From Catonella morbi ATCC 51271 (lineage in GTDB: Bacteria; Bacillota; Clostridia; Lachnospirales; Lachnospiraceae), in assembly GCF_000160035.2 (NCBI RefSeq), contig NZ_KI535368.1:434001-498000 (forward strand): a stretch of 64,000 bases of DNA. Direction: 5' to 3'. The notes below the pieces were generated by a model. The model worked only from the letters and a program-made list of their open reading frames with translations, did no database searches and had not been told where the DNA came from. This document shows, piece after piece, positions 33,377-43,095 of the stretch (the first letter of the stretch is position 1; each line of letters opens with the position of its first letter). The translations under genes were made by a program, and so were the position numbers.

Positions 33377-34987
33377 TTAGACATGTTCATCTGTTTCTCT
33401 TTCCAATTCCGCTATACGTCCGCAGCGTTTCAACAAATCGGTATAAAGCCTTAGTTCATCATTGGACTTTACATTTAGTTTTTCATAAATACTTCGATTA
33501 TGCTTTCTTACGGTATTCATGCTTATGCAGGCAAGATCCGGTACATCAGCAATCTCATATCCGGCGATATAATACTCTAAAATATTATATTCAGAATTCG
33601 TAAGTTTCCCGGCATTTTCAATGAAATTGTTAAACAGCTCTTCTATTTCCGGCGGAAGCGCAGACTCTATCTTATTTCCGCTCTGATACTCCTTATTTTT
33701 AAGTTCTAAAAATTCCGCAAGTGCATCTATCTCTGAAATTCCGGAAATCTTATGTACTTGTCCCGCATCTTCATTTTTTAAATCCTCAAGCCCCTTTACT
33801 ATCGGTTTTACAAAATGATGTGACAAAACAAATGCAGCTATAAGCATTACCGGTATAAATATAAGTACAGCTACGATAATTTTCAATCTCTGTCTGGCTA
33901 TCTGTTCATTATAGTCATTAAAAGAAAGGAATACTGCAATTGCCCATTCTCTTCCCTTCTCATCCTTTGCTCCTTCTATAATCCTGTGCATTCCAAGATA
34001 GTTACACACACCGCTCTTATAGACATTAAAATCATTTCCGGGTTCAACATCAAATGTTTCAACTCCATTTAAATAAGCAACTCCCTGTTGTCCTATAAGA
34101 CCGTCTGACAAGTTCAGCTTATTATCCGCTACCGGTACAAGCGCAGTAATTATTTCACCATAACCGCTCTCTACCGCAGGATACCTGAGACCAAATAAAA
34201 GGTTACTTATTTCAAGTCCGCAAAGCCCATAATTCCCTCCACTGTTACCTCTGATAGGTACACTTAAGAATATACCGTTTTCCCAAGTTCCCGGCACAGT
34301 ATGTCTATCAATCCAAAGATAGTTTTCTTCCTTATTTTTAGAAACAATCTGAGACTTATACCACTCCATCTGATTCTTATTAAACTCCATATTCCAGCGG
34401 TTATGAAGCTGAATATGGTTCTGCATGGCAACTTCCGGATCTCCTCTAAATAAAAATATGTCATTCTCCGGTGCATTACCGCTGCTTATATTTGCTACTC
34501 GAAGATATACTCCGCTGCGTGAATCCTCAGCTCCCGGAGCATTTTTATTTACAGTAGTATCAAAGACTGCAAAAACACCGGTTACACGGGTAATATTTAA
34601 GGTATTTTCGATTAAGGGATAAATATTTAGCTGCATTTTCTTAATTGCATCTGCATTATTCTCAAGTTCTTCTATATTGTACGGATAGGAAAGCGTATCA
34701 TTTTCCAGGGCAAATTTTAAACGCTCTGACAACCTAATGGCATTTCCGACTTGAAAGTCCATAAGCTCTCTCACATCTTTTTCACTGTTTTTCAGCTGTA
34801 AAGTAAGATTCTGTTGAATTCTTCGCCTTCCTTCCTTAAAAACTCCTACAGCCATCAATATTACTAAAAAAGTGCAAATGCCCGCAACAACCAAGAGGCA
34901 CATGTAAAACAGGAGTTTTCTGCGCATTGACCGGCTCTGCGCTTTTATCCCTTTTAGCAACTGTTTTACTGATAATATTTTACTCAT
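33377..34987 (-). CDS. Membrane-anchored sensor with C-terminal LuxR-type helix-turn-helix
   Basis: A 536-aa protein combining an extracytoplasmic sensor and a DNA-binding domain. Transmembrane helices are at about residues 25-48 and 373-394. The approximately 320-aa loop between them (ITRVTGVFAVFDTTVNK, LWIDRHTVPGTWENGIFLSV, REWAIAVFLSF) resembles a Cache-type sensor. After a short HAMP-like linker and helical region, the last 75 residues hold a LuxR/GerE helix-turn-helix (LTNSEYNILEYYIAG, MNTVRKHNRSIYEKLNV). There is no receiver or kinase domain, so it would act as a one-step membrane-bound regulator. The solute-binding gene 48 nt upstream is probably its partner or target. Confidence 0.8.
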   Translation of the reverse strand: MSKILSVKQLLKGIKAQSRSMRRKLLFYMCLLVVAGICTFLVILMAVGVFKEGRRRIQQNLTLQLKNSEKDVRELMDFQVGNAIRLSERLKFALENDTLSYPYNIEELENNADAIKKMQLNIYPLIENTLNITRVTGVFAVFDTTVNKNAPGAEDSRSGVYLRVANISSGNAPENDIFLFRGDPEVAMQNHIQLHNRWNMEFNKNQMEWYKSQIVSKNKEENYLWIDRHTVPGTWENGIFLSVPIRGNSGGNYGLCGLEISNLLFGLRYPAVESGYGEIITALVPVADNKLNLSDGLIGQQGVAYLNGVETFDVEPGNDFNVYKSGVCNYLGMHRIIEGAKDEKGREWAIAVFLSFNDYNEQIARQRLKIIVAVLIFIPVMLIAAFVLSHHFVKPIVKGLEDLKNEDAGQVHKISGISEIDALAEFLELKNKEYQSGNKIESALPPEIEELFNNFIENAGKLTNSEYNILEYYIAGYEIADVPDLACISMNTVRKHNRSIYEKLNVKSNDELRLYTDLLKRCGRIAELERETDEHV

Positions 34988-35035
34988 ATCGGTTCTCCCC
35001 CGATCTGCTTTTCTTTACTTCTCTCATCTTTAATC

Positions 35036-36472
35036 TTACTTCATAATATTCACCAGGTTGTTGTATGCCTCTTCTATATAGTTTTCCTTCTCCTGCTGTT
35101 TCTCCGTTTCTGAAAGTTTTCCTCCCTCTTTTTTCTTTTTCAAAACAGCGTCATACTCCTGTTTTGCTCTGGATAGCTCCAAACGCACATTTTTCTCAAA
35201 ACGCATCTCAAGGTCAAGATAGTTTGCCAGCTTTGGTGCAGTATAAAACCGGTATTCTGCCTGAGTTTTATCTATTGCCTCATAAAGGCTTCTGTATTTT
35301 GAACTTTCAAGTCTTTTTACATACTCCGGAAGTATCTTAAAGGCATCTTTTGTTACAGGCATATACCCCGTTTTGGTTACAAATTCCACATTATTTTCCG
35401 GTTCCGTAAGCCATTTTATAAAATCGGCTGCAGCCTTTTCTCTTTCCTCGGTAGATTTTGTAATACAGAAACCTGCTCCCCTTTGCATAACAAGTTTCTC
35501 TCCGCCTTCAAATATAGGTGCAGGATGAGCCGCTACCTCAATCGGTTCCGATACATTATTCTCATAGGTAACAACATCTTCATAATATAGTACACTGGCA
35601 GAAGATGCCATACTCACAATAGCTCCTCCCGTGCGCAAAGGCTCCGTAGCATAACCTTCTCTAAGCCATATTCCACCTGAAATAGCCGCATCCGCATAAG
35701 GACGCCAAACCCTCTTAAACTGAGGTCCGAAGGTAAGGCTTCCCTTATTATCATTTTCTGCAAAGAATTTTTCTCCCAAAGATTCACAGCCTACCTGAAA
35801 ATAGTTAAAATGGTAGTCATGTACAAAAAAATTCTTTCCGTCATTTTTTATATCCGGCGTCTTCGCGTCTGTCCACTCATTATACTGCTTAGCCATTTTA
35901 AAAAGTCCTTCCCAGGTGGAAAGATCCTTTTCATCCGCTCCTGTTTCAGCGGCAAATCGGTCAAAGAGAGTTTTATTTACAAACATAATCTCTGTGGATT
36001 TTGCAACCGGAAATACCAAAAGCTTATCACCTATCATTCCTTCTTCAATAAATTCCGGAAAATATTTAGACAATTCGTCTTCTGTAAAATATTTTTTATA
36101 ATCTACCAAAATACTTGGATCAGGTAAAGAAAGTACAGTCTTGGGATAGGAAACGAAAATATCCGGAAGTTCTGCCGCTCCCGGCTCATTCTTCCCGGCA
36201 GCAAGTACGGCTTCATGTATGGTATTGGTATTGGATACACTTGTAACCTGTACATAGATACCTTCTTCCTTGCCATAAGTATCATTAAACCGGTCGATAA
36301 TTTTGTTTAAAGGAGAATCTACCTGACCTCCGTACACATGCCAAAGCGTCAGAACTACCGGTTCGCTTTTTTTGGCAGAACCTTGACAGCCTGATACGGT
36401 AAACGAAAGTATAAGAATCGATACTGCAACAATTAAAAATCTTTCCCTTATTTTTCCCTGTTTTCTTCCCAT
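35036..36472 (-). CDS. Extracellular solute-binding lipoprotein (family 1)
   Basis: A 478-aa sugar-type ABC binding protein. The signal peptide ends in lipobox FTVSGCQG (Cys about residue 29). Family features are VVLTLWHVYGGQ, INKTLF-like MFVNKTLFDRFAAETG, and the late AADFIKWLTEPENNVEFVTKTGYMPVT. The C-terminal 60 residues are long, helical and Lys/Glu-rich (AKQEYDAVLKKKKEGG), which is unusual. No permease genes accompany it. Its neighbour is a membrane LuxR-type regulator, suggesting either use of shared permeases or a role in sensing. Confidence 0.88.
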   Translation of the reverse strand: MGRKQGKIRERFLIVAVSILILSFTVSGCQGSAKKSEPVVLTLWHVYGGQVDSPLNKIIDRFNDTYGKEEGIYVQVTSVSNTNTIHEAVLAAGKNEPGAAELPDIFVSYPKTVLSLPDPSILVDYKKYFTEDELSKYFPEFIEEGMIGDKLLVFPVAKSTEIMFVNKTLFDRFAAETGADEKDLSTWEGLFKMAKQYNEWTDAKTPDIKNDGKNFFVHDYHFNYFQVGCESLGEKFFAENDNKGSLTFGPQFKRVWRPYADAAISGGIWLREGYATEPLRTGGAIVSMASSASVLYYEDVVTYENNVSEPIEVAAHPAPIFEGGEKLVMQRGAGFCITKSTEEREKAAADFIKWLTEPENNVEFVTKTGYMPVTKDAFKILPEYVKRLESSKYRSLYEAIDKTQAEYRFYTAPKLANYLDLEMRFEKNVRLELSRAKQEYDAVLKKKKEGGKLSETEKQQEKENYIEEAYNNLVNIMK

Positions 36473-36560
36473 ACCTTCACTCCCTTGTATAATTTACAAT
36501 TTTTTACTCTTTTTATACATTATAACAAATTCATGCATTAATTTAAATGCAAAATGTCCA

Positions 36561-36588
36561 AAAAAATAACCCCCATTACTGAGGGTTA
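36561..36588 (-). terminator. Terminator of the YesM-type kinase gene
   Basis: AACCCCC (36568-36574) pairs with GAGGGTT (36581-36587) around a 6-nt loop. On the minus strand TATTTTTTTGG follows. Confidence 0.75.
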
Positions 36589-36623
36589 TATTATATGTCG
36601 GGGCTTATTTTTTGTAATGGCTT

Positions 36624-38375
36624 TTACCGCTTCGGAATGAATATTGATATGGAAAATCCGGTTTTTACGGAATTAAGTTTCAACCCATAGTCATTCCCAA
36701 AATATAGCTTCAGCCTTTCATGAACACTTCTCAGTCCAAAACCGCAGTTCTTGCTTTCCCCAATCAATTCGCTCAGTTCTCTATCTCCGCTGCCAATTCC
36801 ATCATCTTCAACTCTTATTTCAACCTTCTCATCTACCGGGTTAGTATAAATTCTAAGATGTCCAAAATGTTTTGCAGGTTTTATACCATGATAAATTGCA
36901 TTTTCAACCAATGGCTCTATACTAAGTTTAGGGATAGGCGTTTCCATAAGCTCTTCTTCTATTTCTTCTATTGAGAAATCAAAAATATCAGAGTAACGAT
37001 TCTTTTGAATCATCAGATAATTTCTGACACCATTCATTTCCTCTCTTAATGAAATTATCTCTTTGCCACCACTTAATGCTACACGGTAAAAATCCGCCAA
37101 TGCCTTGGTCATACCTCCGGCTTCCTCACTTCTGCCCATGCTGCACAGTACATAAATCAAATCAAGCGCATTATATAAAAAATGAGGTTTTATCTGTGTC
37201 TGAATAAGTGAAAATTCATATTCTCTTTTCTGCTTTTGTTCTGTCTTAATATCATTTAGCAGAGCCTTTATTCTATCAACCATTTCATTGAATACAGAAG
37301 TGAGCACACCTATTTCATCTTGCGAATGATATACAGATACAACATTCAAATCTCCTCCCTTAACCCTGCTCATGTCCCTCTCAAGTCTTCTTAGCGGATT
37401 GACTATTAGCTTAGCCAGAAGCTCCAGACAAATAACCGATATCGCAGAACAAATCAGAGCTATTATAATGATGTATTTTATAAGTCTGAAATTATCTGAG
37501 AGCAATTCATTCATATCCGATTCTGTAATTAAAGTCCAGTCAAAAATACCTATATTATATTCTGAACACAATTTTTCTTTACCATTTTTTTCTTTATTGT
37601 AAAATACAATATTTCCTTTATTGGGATTAGTATTCAGGTTAATCTTACTAAAAATTGATTTAGTTTCCACAGAAGAAATAATCTGTCCGGACTCCGCGAT
37701 GGCAATATCCATATTCTCAGAATACTTACTGTTATAGATTTCCGATATTGTTTTTTCTTTAATATAAATAAGCAATATCCCAACCGGTTCATGTGTATCT
37801 ATCTGAAGTATCTTCCTTGCTAAAACTAAATGCGGTTCTGTCTTTTGCTTTGTCATAACATCAATATCGCTCATAGGATACCATTTTGTCAGATTTGAAT
37901 CTGACAGATCATCTTCAATACTGTCCATATAAATATCGCTGACTCCTCTGTTACCGGTACATATTACATTACCATTCCCGGCAACAAATACAATCCGATC
38001 TATATTATTAAACATTTGTCTTGCAATATCCAGATGGTTATTGATACCATGATAAAACTTCAACTGTCTGATCCCGATTTTCTCATACCTAATCAGTGCC
38101 AATATATTATTAATGCTAAGGTTTAGCATTTCAGAACAGCTTTCAGCATTTTCTATTACCGAAATTATCTGATTACCTATAAGTCTTGATTTTTCTGTTA
38201 TATTGTTTTGTGCCCCCGATACAGCCACCTCAGTATAAATTGAATTAGCTAAAAAAAGAATTACTCCAATCGGAAAAAGTAGTAGTGAAATATAAGCAGT
38301 AACTATTTTCTGCCGTATTGTTAAATTCTTAAAAAAATCCTTGACATTTTTCATCCTATTCTCCCCATATGCCAA
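36624..38375 (-). CDS. YesM-type sensor histidine kinase
   Basis: A 583-aa membrane kinase of the LytS/YesM class. It has transmembrane helices at about residues 22-44 and 303-325 enclosing an extracellular sensor, a HAMP domain (LERDMSRVKGGDLNVVSVYH, HSQDEIGVLTSVFNEMVDRI), the His_kinase box FSLIQTQIKPHFLYNALDLI with the phospho-accepting His, and a C-terminal ATPase with VENAIYHGI (N box), EDDGIGSG and GFGLRSVHERL. Its partner is almost certainly the YesN-type regulator at 45692-47275, the first gene of this cassette. A hairpin separates it from the glycosyltransferase gene upstream. Confidence 0.94.
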   Translation of the reverse strand: MAYGENRMKNVKDFFKNLTIRQKIVTAYISLLLFPIGVILFLANSIYTEVAVSGAQNNITEKSRLIGNQIISVIENAESCSEMLNLSINNILALIRYEKIGIRQLKFYHGINNHLDIARQMFNNIDRIVFVAGNGNVICTGNRGVSDIYMDSIEDDLSDSNLTKWYPMSDIDVMTKQKTEPHLVLARKILQIDTHEPVGILLIYIKEKTISEIYNSKYSENMDIAIAESGQIISSVETKSIFSKINLNTNPNKGNIVFYNKEKNGKEKLCSEYNIGIFDWTLITESDMNELLSDNFRLIKYIIIIALICSAISVICLELLAKLIVNPLRRLERDMSRVKGGDLNVVSVYHSQDEIGVLTSVFNEMVDRIKALLNDIKTEQKQKREYEFSLIQTQIKPHFLYNALDLIYVLCSMGRSEEAGGMTKALADFYRVALSGGKEIISLREEMNGVRNYLMIQKNRYSDIFDFSIEEIEEELMETPIPKLSIEPLVENAIYHGIKPAKHFGHLRIYTNPVDEKVEIRVEDDGIGSGDRELSELIGESKNCGFGLRSVHERLKLYFGNDYGLKLNSVKTGFSISIFIPKR

Positions 38376-38410
38376 TAGTTCATCAGACTCTAATATATTC
38401 CGGTTAAATT

Positions 38411-38458
38411 AAATATATAGGAAACGTATGATTATTTCCATACATTTCCTATATATTT
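38411..38458 (-). terminator. Hairpin after the glycosyltransferase gene
   Basis: AAATATATAGGAAA-C-GTATG pairs with CATAC-A-TTTCCTATATATTT, about 19 bp with one mismatch. It lies 4 nt after the stop codon and before the kinase gene, so it may damp kinase transcription. Confidence 0.7.
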
Positions 38459-38462
38459 ATCC

Positions 38463-39830
38463 TTAATTATCTAATTCCTGCATAATCCGTCTGACTATCT
38501 TTTCCAGCTCCTCCAATGAAAAATTATTTTCAGCCAGTTTATAATTCTTGTCTACAATTTTTTTATACTGTTCCTTATCATGTAAAACAGAAATAATCTT
38601 TTGTACGGCTTCCGATATTATATTTTCAGGTAGTACGGCAAGCCCAAGTTCATCATATGCTTTAACCTTATCACCTAAAGAAATAATATCAAAACCCACT
38701 TTTTTCAAATCAGAGATATACACCGGGTATTCAAATGCAATAATTGGAAGTTTTGCAAAAACGGCTTCAATAAACTGATTTCCCCATCCCTCCCATAAAC
38801 TCGGATAAGTAACTATATCTGCATATACATAGCTATCCCAAAGAGAATATATTTTTTCTCCATTAATTTTCCCACGGCTATGGCTTATATGTGAGCCAAT
38901 AAACTTTATTTCTACACCTTTTTCGACTGCTTTCTTTTTAATATTTTCATAATAATTACCTGATATTCCAAAGTTCTCAACATAACCGGCACATAAAAGT
39001 ATGTTACGGCTGTCAGCAGTAAACACCTTACCATTATACAGAGTTTTTCCTAAAAGTTCATTTCTGTTTTTATTTAGTTTTGCGATAACTTCAATAGCAG
39101 ATTCGATGCCTTTTCTGTCTAAAATCCGTGTTGCCTGTAAAAATACAATATCATTTTCCTTTATGCCAAAGTTTTTTCTAAAATCCCGGTTGTACTCATC
39201 CTTTTCCCAGGCATTCTGCTTAAAATCAAACACATTGGGCACTGTCTCTGCAGTAATTCCTTTTTTCTGCTCTAATTGCTTTTTCGCAAGATAATTTATT
39301 ACTATATTTTTTACGTTTTTCCCTTGCGGAGGGGCATTATTATCCAAAATATCCCAAACAATCTTACAGGTTGGCTCAACTTCACCACTATCTTCAAAAT
39401 AAAAGTCATGGCTATGCACAATAGTCGGTAACTTAGTTTCTTTTATTACCTCATTAAGTGCAAGAACCGCCGGAATGTGGTATCCTACTGATAACAGATT
39501 ATTAGGTATTAAAACTTCAATTTTATTCTCTCTGATAAAATTTATAATATCCTTTTTTAAAGTTCGGGCCTGCTCTTCTATTTCTCTTTTCAGTTCCTCC
39601 TCACTATTATAATCTGTCAATTTTACGGTTGCATTACGTAATATTTTATAGGTGACAGGATGATTAAATGATAATTCCGGTATACAAAAAACTCCTTCCA
39701 CATCGTCATTCCCTGCACAATAAAAAACCTCATGTCCCATTCTCTCCAAAACTACTCTCCATTTTTCAACTTCAAGAGAGACTCCGTCCGTTTTTCCCAA
39801 TGCATTATGTATAAAGGCAACTCTACTCAT
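38463..39830 (-). CDS. GT4-type glycosyltransferase
   Basis: A 455-aa GT-B fold enzyme. The N-terminal domain begins RVAFIHNALGKTDGVSLEVE with the glycine-containing acceptor loop and has TIVHSHDFYFED. The C-terminal domain has FLQATRILDRKGIESAIEVI and PSLWEGWGNQFIEAVFAKLP, the nucleotide-sugar-binding EX7E region. There is no signal peptide or membrane helix, so it is cytoplasmic. It lies 11 nt after the glycosidase gene inside a sugar-uptake operon, an unexpected place for a synthetic enzyme. The donor and acceptor are unknown. Confidence 0.88.
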   Translation of the reverse strand: MSRVAFIHNALGKTDGVSLEVEKWRVVLERMGHEVFYCAGNDDVEGVFCIPELSFNHPVTYKILRNATVKLTDYNSEEELKREIEEQARTLKKDIINFIRENKIEVLIPNNLLSVGYHIPAVLALNEVIKETKLPTIVHSHDFYFEDSGEVEPTCKIVWDILDNNAPPQGKNVKNIVINYLAKKQLEQKKGITAETVPNVFDFKQNAWEKDEYNRDFRKNFGIKENDIVFLQATRILDRKGIESAIEVIAKLNKNRNELLGKTLYNGKVFTADSRNILLCAGYVENFGISGNYYENIKKKAVEKGVEIKFIGSHISHSRGKINGEKIYSLWDSYVYADIVTYPSLWEGWGNQFIEAVFAKLPIIAFEYPVYISDLKKVGFDIISLGDKVKAYDELGLAVLPENIISEAVQKIISVLHDKEQYKKIVDKNYKLAENNFSLEELEKIVRRIMQELDN

Positions 39831-39841
39831 TTTCCCTCCAA

Positions 39842-42166
39842 TTAATCCTGATAAACCTCAATCAGTCTGACTGCATGCCCACTGTTTGCATTTCCGCCGA
39901 CAGTTTTTTCTACATTCATTCTTATGAAACGGGCTACTGTACTATCAAAAAGATAAACCTTAGGCATACCATCATTTCTTCTCTCATAGGCAACTACTGT
40001 CCAGTTTTTATTATCAACCGATACTTCCAAATTGAAAATTTCAGCATACTTCTCCCTGTCAGTTGTAACATGGATACGGTTTATAATAGTTGGTCGTCCC
40101 AAATCAATACTCGGAATCCATGGTATATCCCTATTAGCCTGTGTATACGCTGACAGACTTCCGTTCGTACAATTACTAAAGGTACCATCAACACTTGGTA
40201 CTATATCAGCCCTTACACCTTTACGATAAGCCAGATTTTTCTTTACGTTCAGCATTCTTAGTTCAATTTCTATTTTTCTTGTTTTTCCTTCCGTTATGAC
40301 AGTGCCGTCTTTATCTTCCAAATATCCGCCATTTACTGAGATTATATTCCATTTCATAAAAGGCAAATCTATAATAAATTTTCCTTTAGGGATATCACCC
40401 GAGAAAAATATTTTAATATATTTCTGTGCCTGCCCTTCTATACGAACGCCAATCCTGTGATTTCCCGCTATAGGATAGTTATCAAGTTCAATAACTTTTC
40501 CATCATATAGCCACTCTTCCGGTATTCCTCTTCCAACAATAATATCTCCGTTTGCCTTTTCCGCTAATATTGATTCAATCAGGGCTTTGGACGCACAGGC
40601 CTGTCCCCACATATGCGGACAAGATCCGTCACCGCTGACAGGATGAAATCCATACCACTTCCCTTGCTCTGCTTCCCCGGCGCTCTCCCACCAGCTATAA
40701 GGACCTGACATTCCAAATGAAATCATAGCCTGATAACAATAAATTGCTTCTGAACGATATTTTTCGCTTCGCAAACCTGTAGCTGCAAGACCGGCATTAT
40801 ATGAACCGATTCTGTCACTATACGTACCTCCACCAAATGAATGTGGAAATAGTCCGGCTTCTCTCCCTCTTGTAAAACCATAATCATATGTCGCATCAAT
40901 CAGTTTAATCATGATGCTATCCTGCTTTGCACCAAACAGATAACCATCCCAAGCCCAACGGCCAAATAAGAACATAGATGCCCAGTTAGTGTTACGTGGG
41001 TTACGGCATACATTTTCACTATTCGGCTCCACCATAGAGCAGGGTAAATAGTTAATGCCATACCTTGAAATTGTTGCTTCCAAAGTTTGATTACAAGCCT
41101 TCAATAGTTTCTGATAAGTTTTAACCGCCCATTTTTCTTCATCCTTATGTCCAAGTATTTCACAAATATACTTGAATGCTGTAAGTCCCATTAAAACTGA
41201 CCAGTTATCCACCGTCCAGTTTCCTATATTATCAATATCCCATGTTTGTTTTACTATTCCCCCCGGGCCTGTCAAGTCAGCTTCAATCTTATATGCAAAT
41301 CCCTTTATGATTTCATATTTTTCTTCTATAAATTCCTTATCCCCTGTCTTTAGCAGATATAATGCAAACGGCCAGGCGTATTTCCATTTTGCATCATCAT
41401 ATTGAATCTGTGACTCTATCCCATCCAAGAATATTTTTGCATCCTTAAAATCTCCCAATGTCAGAAGTCCGATAAGGATTCCAATCGCATCGTGATCAAA
41501 AACTTCATCATATCCGTTCTCACCAACATTGAGATGATATCCGTCTTTTACAATATGAGTATATATAAACCCCGCTTTGTAGGCCTCAATCAGTCGGCTG
41601 TCAGGCAGTTCCTTAAGTCTTACAATTTTATCCAATCTGTCATCCCAGTAGACCTTCATCCTTTTATAGTGTAGTTCAAAGCCTCCAAGTCCTACCATTT
41701 CTTCATCTTCAGGCCATCCCTGTTCACCTCCTAAACGGTCTGCTGCTATCACATAATCAAAATTTGTACTTTCTCCCGCTTTAATCTTTTCTTCCGCTTT
41801 ATTTAAGCTTATAACCGGTCCGACCGGCTCGGGCAAAAGCACAATATCCTGCTTAGTTTTATTCTCAATACTCACACGGCTGTAAACAGCAACAAAATCC
41901 TCTCCTTTAACTCTTACTTTATCACAAAAATTTAGGATTTTTACTATGCAACCCTTCTTCTCAAACTCTGTTATCAGGCAGGGCAGATATCCCTCACTAT
42001 TATACCAGTCAAAATGTTCTACTCCCCGGCTAATAAGAAAATCTACAGTTACATTCTTACTATCCCGAATATAGTATCCACCCTCCATATAGGCGATTAC
42101 TCCATCCTTATCTCCATCCCAGCCAATTACAGAAGCTTTGCTGGTATCAACCTCTATTTTCTCCAT
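39842..42166 (-). CDS. Cytoplasmic (alpha/alpha)6-barrel glycosidase-like protein with F5/8 type C domain
   Basis: A 774-aa protein without a signal peptide. The N-terminal 170 residues form a beta-rich domain. The middle (about 190-530) is a six-hairpin-type helical barrel rich in Trp and acidic residues (GYDEVFDHDAIGILIGLL, WKYAWPFALYLLKTGDKEFI, QTWDIDNIGNWTVDNWSVLM, GSYNAGLAATGLRSEKYRSE, GPYSWWESAGEAEQGKWYGF). The C-terminus (about 640-774) is a discoidin/F5-8C carbohydrate-binding-like domain (IPWIPSIDLGRPTIINRIHV to RFIRMNVEKT). The GH family is not certain. Its place after the permeases suggests it degrades the imported oligosaccharide. Confidence 0.75.
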   Translation of the reverse strand: MEKIEVDTSKASVIGWDGDKDGVIAYMEGGYYIRDSKNVTVDFLISRGVEHFDWYNSEGYLPCLITEFEKKGCIVKILNFCDKVRVKGEDFVAVYSRVSIENKTKQDIVLLPEPVGPVISLNKAEEKIKAGESTNFDYVIAADRLGGEQGWPEDEEMVGLGGFELHYKRMKVYWDDRLDKIVRLKELPDSRLIEAYKAGFIYTHIVKDGYHLNVGENGYDEVFDHDAIGILIGLLTLGDFKDAKIFLDGIESQIQYDDAKWKYAWPFALYLLKTGDKEFIEEKYEIIKGFAYKIEADLTGPGGIVKQTWDIDNIGNWTVDNWSVLMGLTAFKYICEILGHKDEEKWAVKTYQKLLKACNQTLEATISRYGINYLPCSMVEPNSENVCRNPRNTNWASMFLFGRWAWDGYLFGAKQDSIMIKLIDATYDYGFTRGREAGLFPHSFGGGTYSDRIGSYNAGLAATGLRSEKYRSEAIYCYQAMISFGMSGPYSWWESAGEAEQGKWYGFHPVSGDGSCPHMWGQACASKALIESILAEKANGDIIVGRGIPEEWLYDGKVIELDNYPIAGNHRIGVRIEGQAQKYIKIFFSGDIPKGKFIIDLPFMKWNIISVNGGYLEDKDGTVITEGKTRKIEIELRMLNVKKNLAYRKGVRADIVPSVDGTFSNCTNGSLSAYTQANRDIPWIPSIDLGRPTIINRIHVTTDREKYAEIFNLEVSVDNKNWTVVAYERRNDGMPKVYLFDSTVARFIRMNVEKTVGGNANSGHAVRLIEVYQD

Positions 42167-42184
42167 ACTTTTCCCCCTTCTGCT

Positions 42185-43042
42185 CTAACCCTTTATTGAC
42201 GAGCCTGCAGCCACTGCCTTTTCAATCTGCTGACTGAAAGCCAAATACAGTAAAATAGTAGGGATACTGGAAATGACAAGCGAGGCAGCCATTGCTCCCC
42301 AGTCTGTTGAAAACTGTCCCTGAAACTTAACCAGACCTATCGGCAGGGTATTAAGCTCTTTTTTTGCAATTACTACTAAAGCAATCATAAACTCATTCCA
42401 AGAAAATAACATAGTAAAAAGTGCACAACTTACAATGGCAGGCTTTACCAACGGTAAAATGATTTTTAGAAATATTGAATAGATACTTGCGCCGTCCATT
42501 GCCGCAGCTTCTTCCATTTCCACAGGCAGTTGTCTTAAATACCCATAAAAAATCGTAATTATGAATGGTGTCTGAAATGCTACATATGGCAGAATTACAG
42601 ATAATAAGGTGTCATTAACATGTAAATCCTTTACAAGAATAACAAGCGGAATTAGAATTATCTGCGCCGGAATAAACATTCCCACGCTAACATAAGTTTT
42701 TACCGCTCCGGACAGTTTCCAGTCCATTCTTGCTATTGCATAGGCAAACATCATAGCCAGGCAAACTGTTAAAAATACTGTTGCAACCGTTACAAATACG
42801 CTGTTACTGAAATATTGCACAACATCGTATTCAAACCAGGCTTTCACATAATTAATAAACCTAAACTCTGTGGGTATGCCAAAGGGATTAGTTGAAAAAA
42901 TCTCTTCGTTATTTTTGAACGAGTTAAAAATCATCCACAACAAAGGATAAACAGATAAGACAGTATACAATCCCAAGGCACTGTATGTTACAAGACAACT
43001 GATCTTTCCTGATTTTTTATCCATAATTCCTTTATAATTCAA
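42185..43042 (-). CDS. Carbohydrate ABC transporter permease (MalG type)
   Basis: A 285-aa inner-membrane permease with six predicted helices. It has N-terminal YPLLWMIFNSFKNNEEIF typical of the MalG/AraQ group and the EAA loop EEAAAMDGASIYSIFLKIILPLVKPAIV (about residues 177-204) that contacts the ATPase. It pairs with the MalF-type gene 53 nt upstream. No ATPase gene is in the operon, so a shared MsmK/MalK-like ATPase is presumably used. Confidence 0.94.
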   Translation of the reverse strand: MNYKGIMDKKSGKISCLVTYSALGLYTVLSVYPLLWMIFNSFKNNEEIFSTNPFGIPTEFRFINYVKAWFEYDVVQYFSNSVFVTVATVFLTVCLAMMFAYAIARMDWKLSGAVKTYVSVGMFIPAQIILIPLVILVKDLHVNDTLLSVILPYVAFQTPFIITIFYGYLRQLPVEMEEAAAMDGASIYSIFLKIILPLVKPAIVSCALFTMLFSWNEFMIALVVIAKKELNTLPIGLVKFQGQFSTDWGAMAASLVISSIPTILLYLAFSQQIEKAVAAGSSIKG

Positions 43043-43095
43043 ACCCTAAAGAGAGATTGAATTTCCCCTTTCTCCCGGATATCACCGGATAATCA

